Shown here: positions 54,317 through 64,000 of the stretch, in pieces
Numbering within the stretch: the stretch's first letter is position 1
Layout of the letters: each line of letters begins with the position of its first letter
Assembly (NCBI GenBank): GCA_022266195.1
Contig: WHVY01000001.1
Location: 10,974,001-11,038,000 of the forward strand
Direction of reading: 5' to 3'
From: Tetranychus cinnabarinus
Lineage: Eukaryota > Arthropoda > Arachnida > Trombidiformes > Tetranychidae
Length of the DNA: 64,000 nucleotides
Made by a program: the position numbers and the translations under genes
Notes under the pieces: generated by a model
What the model was told of the DNA's origin: nothing
Seen by the model: the letters and a program-made list of their open reading frames with translations, nothing else
The model's database searches: none

Positions 54317-55328
54317 AAAATACATTTACTAATCTAATAGAGTCGATTCAAGTCAGACCTTTTTTTCACACAATTGTAGTTGCAATAACAATGATACCTT
54401 TTTAAACGTAAAATTAATGAAAAGATATGAATCCTTTAATGGAATGAAATTTTCACGAATGAATTGATTATTTAAGAGGGAAACAAGTTCATAATCATGA
54501 AGTGGTGTGAATAAATTAGCAAATGATGAAAAGGTGATGATGAAGATGATGAAGTAGTGGAAGCTGGCAAGATGAAAAATTAACATTAGATGCATTTGTT
54601 GCCCGATAATGTAAACTCCCTCTCTTCCAGTTGATCTTACCTTACCTGTTGTTATTCACTTGCCTCCCTAAAATGATGAAAAAAATGATGAGTTTCACTG
54701 ATAATGATAATAATAGTGAAAAGACTTGAATCAAAAAAAGATGATCATCAAATAGCCACAACAAACCTAGAAACAGGCAAACAGTCAAGTTAACCATTCG
54801 TGCAAACCAAATATCTGGTTAAATAAATTGTTCATCATCATTAGTTTTCCGTTAAACATGTAATTGTCATCATCATTATCATCACCTTATTGGCCATCAT
54901 GAAGATGCCCATTTCATCCTCATCTTTTATACCAATCAACACAAATTGAAATTTTACTTTGTTTTTCCTTCTTCTTCTTCTTTTACCTTTGAGCTTTTGA
55001 ATTTTTAATTCAATTTAACCATTAACCAAGTTTGATTGTTATCAATTTAATTAGAGTAAAAAATGGTAATTGCAACAAATTTTTATTAATAATTAGCTTT
55101 CAATTGTGATTGTTAAACAAAGGTAAACCTGTTTTTTTGTTAACTGTGAATCTGTTTACAAGTAATCAACAAAACAAGAAACATAATTGTAAATGAAAGT
55201 GCCGTTTAATTTTGTGCAAATTAACAACAATGGGTTCAACCGATATCAACCATTTTAGCCTCAACATTCAATGATAAGTTGCCAAGTTGTTCAATAATTG
55301 GTTTTAAAAACAGTTAAATTGAAAGTCG
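54317..55328 (+). other. 5' flank / probable 5' UTR of the large gene
   Basis: AT-rich with no supported ORF. A TGA lies in frame four codons before the ATG at 55329, so the coding region does not extend upstream within this exon. Confidence 0.45.
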
Positions 55329-58300
55329 ATGAATGAAACAGCTTATTTACACAACAATAGGTCAGTAAAAGAGGAACCAAACCCCGTTACGTCCATCAAA
55401 GGCTCTACCATCGCCAAGAGTAGTTACAATTATAATAACAATTGTAATGATAATAATGATAAGAAACAAAATAGCTTATCAACGGAACAAGCTTGCACTG
55501 TAAGACCAGGTAAATTGAATGCTTACACCAACAGCAACAACAACAACTCCATCAACCTAAGTATACCAGACGTGAGTTTATTACCTCAAGTGACCAGTTG
55601 TTTATGTTCATCTTCATCTTCATCCTCATCATTTACCTTTTGTCCTTCATTATCTTCATCTTCTATTTCCAGTATCATCAGTGATCATCCAACACCAAAT
55701 GAACCCAATCAAGAGCAGCAACACAACCAGCAACCTTTAACCGGTAAAAGCCTTGCTCCTTTCAAGAGACGTTGTTTTTCCGACCTTGGATTAGGATTGT
55801 TTAAATGTTACCCAAATGACCAGGATGACCGTGATGGTGATGAAGGTAATGCCAGCCACTGTTATGGACCAAGATTTGGATTAAAGGAAAAAACTGCTCT
55901 AATATTGCCTCTACTGATTGGTGTTGATAAAGTGTCGACTCTTACGGAACCCTTTTTGTTGACTACTGAAGATATTGCTCGTCGTTCAGTCCAACCACCA
56001 ACAATGTCTAGATCTTCACATCGAGATCGAAGTCAGCGTAAAACTTTACCCGTGATTGGCAAGAAAATTGGTGATCTCGAGAGTTACGTTAAACCAATTA
56101 AAGGATCTTCATCTTTAAATGCTCCGATTGACAGTTTTTCTCGTCCACCTTCTTATGAATCTGAATCTTGGGCTGTCCCGGTTCAAACCATGACTCAATC
56201 AGATTCAGATGATCAACAAGACTCTAGTGAAAGTGAAAGTTCAAAGGTTGACTTTGGTACCGTTCATCATTCATTGGCAAAGGAAAAGGTTGAACCAACG
56301 GATAAAAGTTCAGCAATGGAAACAATGGAATATAAATTTCAACAAACTCGAAGGAAACGTCAACAAGTTAAAAAGTCGAGCCGTTTAACACCAATAGCCA
56401 CAGGTATGTTTACCATTTACATCATTTTCTTTATCAATATTTTTCTATTTCTGGATTGATTTGCATTCTAAATGAGATAATCATTGAAAAGCATGAAGTT
56501 TCAATGTTTCAAGTATCGATAGTCACGCCTATGGCTTTTATTGGTTAACAAAAAACTGGTTTCTTTCCTTTCCAATCGTTCAATGTTTAATCAATGAGAG
56601 TTCAATCATTTTACATTCCTTATTAGAATGCAATGTTAACTGTTAATGATTTACCATCAAATTGAAACAATTGAACAATACAATTTCAGAGAAACTTCAG
56701 GTAAAAGGCTGAAAAAAAAGAATCAAATCAATTCTTCATTTCCAATGAATGGTCAAGAAAGGTTATGACAAGCTTTTACATTTTTTGCTCGAAATGATTC
56801 GAAATTTAAAATTCAATTTTTTCCCATAAAATCAGCTTCAAGATTCATGAGATTCAAAGTTGATTTTCAAATGTTTCACCAAATGTTTTACATTCAATTT
56901 TTGAAATTTTTTTCCATTTTTGGTAAAAACGAAAATTGATTTAACCCAAAATTACCCAAATCTTAGCAATGACCCAATGTGCATTAATGAAGTTTGAAAA
57001 CTAATTACAATCAAATCTTTAATGTTACATAGCTGTAAACGCATGATTAGTAAATTGAGAACAACATTCAACTGTTTAGTTAATGTCTACAAATGTACAG
57101 AAGAGTTTAATTTAAACCAAATACGAGTATTAATTGTAATAGTTGGAAATGTTGGGTTCAAATCAGGATTGTTGAGAAAAGTTATCAAGCACAAGTAATA
57201 ATAATAATAATAATATGAAATGCTGGAGAAACAAACAAATGAAAAATACTGGAAACCATGAAAATAAAATTGAAACTTAAATATAAAATAATAATTGTTA
57301 CAACAGGTGAAGGAAAATTGTGATCAAATCTTAATTTGTTGGGCCTTCCTGGTCATGAGTTGCTTGCAACTACAAGCCATTTAACAACAAGCCAAAACAA
57401 TAACAGTGAAACAATTACAATATGATTTCAAGTTAAACATGCTTATATTAGCTGTTAGCGTGGTTAATACAACCTGATAATGTATTAGTTGCAGTTTACA
57501 TTAAAATGATGGTGAAAAAAAGTGTTAATGTTAAAGATAACATTCCATTGGAATGCTGATGATGATGTAAAAGTGCGCATTTACAGCTGTAAATTAGTGG
57601 GCCATTGTGTTAATCATCATTTCAATTCCTATTACAATCGTGAGTTTACCTTTATTAGGTAGAAAACAAAAAAATGAAAGACTTGCATTTTACCATTCAC
57701 TTCATCATTCATTTGGCGTCTTGATTACCTTCTTTGTTTTTCCAGGTAAAATAAAGTCCATCAATGATCATAATATTAAGGTTGGCCTAATCATGTGTGA
57801 ATGTTAACACTTTTATTTGTCATCATTTTACCCAATTTTATGTTAATTGTTACATTTCAATCGTTACTTTGGGCTTGTGATTTAAATCATGAATTTTCAT
57901 GTTTCTTTATTTACATTGTTATTTGTTGCCAATGTAAATTGATGATCATTAAGGAGTGTTGCCTTTTTGTCTGATTAATAATGGATGTTGATGGCCTTTG
58001 AAATATAATTATCACCTAAATTGTAATTGAAATGAGATGAAATACAATTGGAAATAAAAGAATCACATTTGCATGTTTTCTGGTTTTCTGGTTTTTTTTA
58101 GGTTTTGGGTTAAATCTTATTGTGACAATTTTGTTTGCCTTTTTGGCTGTTCAAGATTTACCATTGATTTATGCCTCAACCTGTTTTGATTGTTCATCCT
58201 TTACCCAGTTTTACTCAATTTTATCTGAAGAGTCATTAGTCTTGATCAGGTTTTACTTTTACAATCAACCATTAAAACCAGACAATTTAATGTTAATTGT

Positions 58301-61300
58301 GCTATTGATACAGATGGTGTTAATAAGGTTGATTGGCAGGCAGGAGTTGCTTGGTGAACAAGGTGAAAAATAGTGAAAAATAAATAAAAATTTATTCCCA
58401 ATCAAACTAATCAATTGTGAAAACGTGAATATTTCAAGTTGCTATCAATGATTCAAAATAACATCCAAAGTCTCATCGCAATCAACTCAAACCATTAGTG
58501 ATCCATTATGAGTAATTTAGTTTGTGATTAACAACAAAATGGCAAAATTTTAATTTCTTTTTGTTACAATAATGAAAAAGCCATTCAATGATTTAAATTG
58601 TAAAATTTAAACATTTACTTTTGTTGATCAACAAGCAATTTGTCCATCAATAGTGCATGGCTGTTGACATTTGTACAATTTTATTAACTTTGACAAAAAT
58701 TGAGAAAGGTAAAATTGATTGGAAATGTAAACAAGCAACAATTTAATTTTCCATTTATGATTAATTCATTTTTACTTTGCCATTCAATTTTAGGTCTAAG
58801 TGGCTCCAAGGATTCCGAGAGTGCCAAATCAGTGGACAAAGAGACTGGACAAGTTATTCCAAGTAATCCAGGTAAACCTTTTTGTGTTACTTCAATTGAT
58901 ATTCCAGGTAATCTTGCATCTCAATTGTCATCAGTTTTACACTCTTCACCTGGACCTGTTCACTTACGTCAACCAGCACAACCATCTTTACCCGAACCAA
59001 GTAACAACAGTAAATCAACTTACGAACCTTATACAAATTTGGCTTCAACAAGACACAAGTTGACCCGTTTGGGTTCCCGGTCAAGTCCAGGTTCTCAAGT
59101 ACTTGGTTCAAGCCAGTTTTCCGATGAAGATGATGTTGCAAGTTCAACCCGTGAACCTGATGAGGATGCCAATGATTCTGGGTTTGAATTTTCAGAAACC
59201 CTGGCTGGTGGTGCTTCAAGTGTCTCGGCTTCATCGTCTTCATCGCGCACCCGACCAGTCAATGTGAACCCTCGATGGAGGGAAAAACTTCTCTCTATTC
59301 AATCGGATGTTTCTTCAACCAGTGACTTGTTGTTGGCTCGATTGACTCCATCAACTGCAGAGCCTTCAAGGATTACCACACCGAGTTCAAGTCTTGCTCT
59401 ATCTCGTGGTAGTCTGGCAAGTTCAATTAGACCCACTTCATCTGAACTGGAATCGGGTTGGGGAAGTCAAGAGTTGATTGAATCATCTTCAACCGATGAT
59501 CGGTCTTACCCTAATCCCCTTCAAGAAAAGGAATCCTTTGAATCTGATTGTGAGGTTGATCTGGTTGAACCTAGGCAAAGCTTGGAAAATGTGCTTCTTG
59601 GAATTGACGAGAATCGAAACATAATTCGCTTTGAAGATATTCAAGAAGCTGATCTGGAAATTGAACCAAGTTCACTGGTTTCATCTTCAGATTTACATTC
59701 ACCTGAACCTGAAAGATCAACAGCTCGCCCGGATAAACATTCATTAACCAATTTAGTGAACGTTAAACTAAGTGATGCTAAAAAATCAAAGGTTGATCAA
59801 GGTGGTAATGTTGATATTGATAGATCCAATAATGAGGATGATGATGATGATGAAAAAGGGGGTTTATTTATTAATGAGAAGTATGTTGTTCACTGCAGAC
59901 GATCAAAGGATCGTGATTTAAAGCCAGCTGAGTCAATTGATGAAGGTAAAATAAAAGTCTCAAAGGTTGATGAAAGCCAATCAAAGGAGATTTCAGGCGA
60001 TATTAATTTATCAGATAGTCAAGGTTGTACCAGCGGTAATCCAAAGATCAATTGGTATGCTCGATCAGTAAATGAGAATGTAAATGTTCGTGGTTTATCA
60101 ACACGAATAAATAAAAAGGAGGAGAAACCTGGTCAAGAGAAAGATAAGGAAAAAGATGATTTTGTTAAGCGAATTAGTGGAACTAAGGATCAATTTAGTG
60201 ATGATGATAATGATGATGGTAAGGAGGATGATGATGATGAAGGTGGAATTGATCAGGCATACCTGAAATCTCCTTCAAAATCCGTTGCGGTGTCAACAGT
60301 AAATTTATCTGATTGTACACCTGCAGGTTTACCTGAATATTCATCAATGAATTCTGAGCGAGCAGACAGTAAACTTTTGTCTTCAACTGGGAGTAACAAT
60401 GCAAATACCAACAAAAATAGTTCTAGTACAACGGCAACAACAACAACAACAACAACAGTAACAGCAACATCAAGCTCGGCCAACAATAGGCAAACATCAA
60501 CCTTGAGACCAAGGAGAGGAAGGAGTGGAGGTGGGGAAAGGCGAAGCTCATCTGATCCTTTTGGATGTAACCAAACTTCCCAGTCACTGAGTAAAACTGT
60601 TACAGACCACTTGAAATCACGAGGAAGTATAACGGTTCCTTATAGTGGTATAACCATCTCAAGAGGTTTAGCATCGGGTTATTTGAGGCCCTCAGTGGTT
60701 AACCTTTATGGTGATTATGAGCCAGAGGAGGGATTAAGAGGTTTAGTCAAGAGGAGTGAGGTCAACAGTAATGAGGATTCAATTTGTACCGTGAAATCGT
60801 TTAAGGATAATTGTAGTACTGGATCTAAGTCAACCAAGTGCCAACAACCTAAATCACAATCATCGTCATCTTCATCATTATCATCGTCTTCGTTAATTCC
60901 TACACCATCTTTACCTTCATCAACTACTGTGACTACTTCATCTGCATCAACTTCAACTACAACCTCAACCACAACCACTGTCTCAACCATGCGCCTCTCT
61001 CGACCTAAACTTGATCCGGATCAGTTGATGAGTGCTCTTCTACCTCATCGAAAAGAAGTGCCCAGTTCATCGACAACTACTCCGCCTCCACCGCCTCCAC
61101 CTCCACCACCACCACCACTGCCAACGGTTAGGTCAATTGGTTTACCAAGTATTACCATGTTTCCCGTTTCACGGAAAACCCAGACTCGAGAATTGTTTTC
61201 TCCTGAAGTTCGCTCCATTGGATTACAGCGAGATTTGAGTGTGGCTCTTCAAGCCATTGGTATCAATACTGATATTGACATGGATTTGATGAATCGCATT

Positions 61301-64000
61301 CTGGATAAAATATTGGCTCCAAAAGCATCCATAGCTATACAAACAGATGATATGGTGAAACCAGTTAAAGTGCGTAAATGTCGTGATGCTTCGGTTGGAA
61401 CGGAAAAATTTTCCCGTGAACGATTCTCTGCTCTGCCTGAGACACGATCAAAATATACACAAACGGAATCATCTTGGCTTCGATCCAAGACGAAAGCCGT
61501 CTCTACTGAAGATGATTCACCGTTGCCAGTTACACTTCAACCTAGTTCACCTGGGGATACTCGTCGGTCTCGAGGTATTGTACGAATTGTTCGTGATCGA
61601 CCGTATAAATTGAGCTCTGAAGATATTCAAACTGATTTATCCGATCACCATGAAGTTCAAGTTGGTGTAAGTAAATTTACTTCAATTGACTCTGATTATT
61701 CTGGTAAAACAAAGACTGGAACTGATGAATCAGGTGATGCTACTCAACAGCAGATTTGGTATCAACCTTGTGTTCAACAAAAGCAACAACAATCAACTCA
61801 AGTTTCTAGGCCAAGGTCGCCACAGCATTCAATTAAGGCATCAACTAAAACAGCTTCCAGCCAAACAATGAACACAATCTCATCTAACACAATCCAACGA
61901 CCAACAAAAATAACAGCAACTGCCGATCGAAATAAACAAATTCAAACAGATCCACCAATAGCATCACAGCCAACTACCATTGAGATACCGTATTCAGGTA
62001 CAGAGACTCGGCCTGTATCTCGAGCCACATCAATCACCACGGATGGCAATTACTCTGATTGTTCATCCAAACAATCAACTCAAGAAACCCAATACAACAA
62101 GGAATCCAATTATCTTCCTTCTCAAGCTCAGTTAGAGCGTTCGCTCAATCAAAATGATCGTATGCCAACCTTCAACTCGGCACTTATGGAACCAGAAGTT
62201 GAAAGGACGAATCAAATTAAACCAAGGACTCCATCGCCATCACATAGACAACAGACGCGATTTAATGCACAATCATCAATACCTTCTTATAGTCCCAACC
62301 TTTCTCCTCAACATTATCAACAGCACCAAATGCATCCAAATCAAGTTCCAATGGTATCTCAATCAAACGATAACTTGCCGTATAACCAACCAACAGCTAG
62401 ACAAAACCAGCCTGGTCCATCAAAAGATCAGCTAATTGGTGAAGCTAGGACCAATAGAGATGATAATAACAGAACAACTGATAATAAAGGAACAACTGAT
62501 TTAGTTCCTTGTTCACAGTCTGAACGTTTAATGAAAAATTTTGCTCAACAGCTGCAAACTCATTCAAAAGTAATTGTATCCATCAATAAAGAGAGTCAAC
62601 GTGAAGTTTCGGAAGTTTCCTCAATCACAACAATGGATCGAGATGGTAAACTATCAAGGAAAACTCAAGTCTCAACTAGTCGAAAGATTCCCGTATTTAC
62701 TGGTCTAAATAGGGGCAATCATTTAGTTGGAGAGGTCGATGATGATCAAGCAAGTCAAAGTACAGTTACACAGCCTGTAATAACATCACCAACATTGTCC
62801 AAAGGAACCTTTCCTTCAACACCAGCTTCACCTTTAGGTAAAAAATATTTAGAAACCACATTAAGCGAGTCATCGACACGACCATCATCAGCCTTGGATG
62901 CTCATTACATACAGTCCGTTTCAACTCATGGAGGATTGGACCAGTATCGTTCAACTTCATCCAACTTAGAGTCAAACAATTATTATCAAATGCGGTCAAT
63001 AAATGAAACTGATATGGCAACAAGAATACCTTCACCCGAAGGTCCACTATCAGTACACCCTTCATCATCAGCACCAATAACAAGGTCCACAGCGGCTTCT
63101 AAAACTAGAATAACCGATCCATTGCATATAGTTATTAGTGAACCTGGTCAAGGAGATGACATTTCACTTCCCTCACCTCCAGAATCAACATCTTCATCAT
63201 CACCTTCACCTCTTCAAATTAGGTATCCTTCGTCATCAGCAAAATTAACAGAAGCAGGTGAAACAACGACTCATAGTCAACAATCACCAGTCCAGTTAGT
63301 TCATGCTCATAATCCCATTGTTAGTCGGCGAAATGTTAAACCTGGTTTGGTTGGTATAACCTGGGAAGAGGCTAGTAGCTCAACCATTTGTAGCGAAATG
63401 TCAACTGAGCCTTTTAAGGATCCAGCTGGAACTTTACATCGTCCTAAGGCAGTCTCGGTTTCCAGTGAGACTGTTATTGCTAGCATGGGAAAGGATACAA
63501 AAGTTGAAACTCGTTCCAGAGCCAGTCGAAAGTATGCCAATAATGCTATAATGGAACCAGATATTAAATCGGAAACTATTTTAACCGATTCTCCTCCTTA
63601 TCCAGTTGCTCCTTCAAATCGCAATGTTTATCCTAATCAAAATCCACTCCATCCTTGTACATCAACATCATCACCATCACTACCAACCGTTCAAACTGCC
63701 AAACCAATGGATACTTTAAACAGTTCACCTTACCAACAATACAGGAATTCAGCATCAGTTTCATCGCCTCCACCACCTTCTGGTCATTCCAATCCTCTTT
63801 CACCTCAACCTTCATCTGATAGGAAAGTTCATGAACCTGAACGCCATCGTCAAAGACACAAATCTTCAAACCACGAAACGGATAACTCATCATCTGTTGG
63901 ATTGATTGAAGGAACACCGAGAAAATTAAATCATCATTCTTTGTCAACTACCAATTTATTCAACGAACCTAATTCAATTGTAAATTCACAAAGATCTGAC
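55329..64000 (+). CDS. Very large disordered scaffold-like protein, two exons, runs off the window
   Basis: Exon 1: ATG 55329 to 56403 (358 codons plus one base), donor CACAG/GTATGT. Exon 2: acceptor TTTTAG at 58793, open from 58794 to the window edge (5,207 bp, no stop), phase-compatible. At least 2,094 residues, dominated by Ser/Thr/Pro/Gln/Asp: a Ser run near 55610-55640, acidic runs (59839-59855, 60200-60240), Thr run (60427-60460), polyproline (61081-61121). One denser, possibly folded block lies at 61199-61340 (RSIGLQRDLSVALQAIG, DLMNRILDKIL). Five [K/I/T]QT motifs of the LC8 type cluster at 61175-61948 (KTQT, AIQTD, YTQT, DIQTD, KQIQTD). No catalytic domain or membrane segment; the family is not recognised. 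Large synaptic or cytoskeletal scaffolds have this texture, but that is an inference. Confidence 0.75.
56404..58793 (+). other. Intron 1 of the large gene
   Basis: GT at 56404, AG at 58792-58793. The short frames at 57607-57807 and 58122-58373 begin or end near splice-like sites but would break the phase match and are not supported as exons. Confidence 0.6.

Noticed and set aside
58122..58373. 83-codon frame in the intron of the large gene
   Set aside because: Using it as an exon breaks the exact phase match between 56403 and 58794.
58887..63947. Numerous short frames on both strands across the large exon
   Set aside because: All are shadows of the single long plus-strand frame; acidic or Val-rich antisense products come from CAA/ACA/TCA repeats.

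Overview
The window is AT-rich nuclear DNA from an animal, most probably an arthropod. Genes are split by GT-AG introns. There is a long (TTAGG)n block, the canonical arthropod telomere unit. The receptor genes are of metazoan type, and the mobile-element load is heavy. Species cannot be read from the sequence; a mite or other chelicerate is a guess.

Host genes. (1) 7370-8246 (-) is the first coding exon of a class C, metabotropic-glutamate-type receptor; its other exons lie outside the window or were not found. (2) 10098-17623 (-) is a secretin-family (class B) GPCR. Eight exons were rebuilt with matching phases, from the hormone-binding domain to the C-terminal tail; the 5' end and one short exon between TM5 and TM6 are missing. 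(3) 45362-49709 (-) holds the first two coding exons of an unrecognised gene. (4) 55329-64000 (+) encodes a very large disordered protein. Its second exon stays open for 5.2 kb to the window edge, so it has no stop in the window, and it carries a cluster of LC8-type QT motifs. A decayed antisense copy of part of that exon lies about 1 kb upstream of the start codon.

Mobile DNA. 1-3005 carries a frameshifted reading frame for a protein with a REX/ISG20-like exonuclease domain that has lost its catalytic residues. 4813-5951 is a fold-back with the TTAGG array in its loop. 19443-19934 is a palindromic element with a tRNA-like pol III box pair. 20099-33525 is a large palindrome centred on a mariner transposase remnant; each arm has an identical 147-aa coiled-coil gene, and the right arm was split by an 8.48-kb LTR retroelement (23195-31672, identical-length 315-bp LTRs, ATAT target duplication) whose gag, pol and env lie in one 2098-codon frame. 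38520-39185, 34451-34714, 51702-51965 and 53307-53639 are transposase relics, and 39349-39819 is a mariner-type MITE.

The most unusual locus is 40125-41581: a complete small transposon with repeat-rich terminal inverted repeats, AG...CT ends and a 6-bp GATTTT target duplication, features typical of Polinton/Maverick elements. It carries two TATA-driven genes. One is a relative of the coiled-coil gene in the palindrome. The other, broken by a one-base shift in an A6 run, reads as a TATA-binding-protein (TBP)-fold protein. A third, decayed coiled-coil relic of similar layout lies at 51172-51603.

All exon models, family assignments and similarity statements come from reading the sequence by eye and from remembered family motifs; no database search was run.
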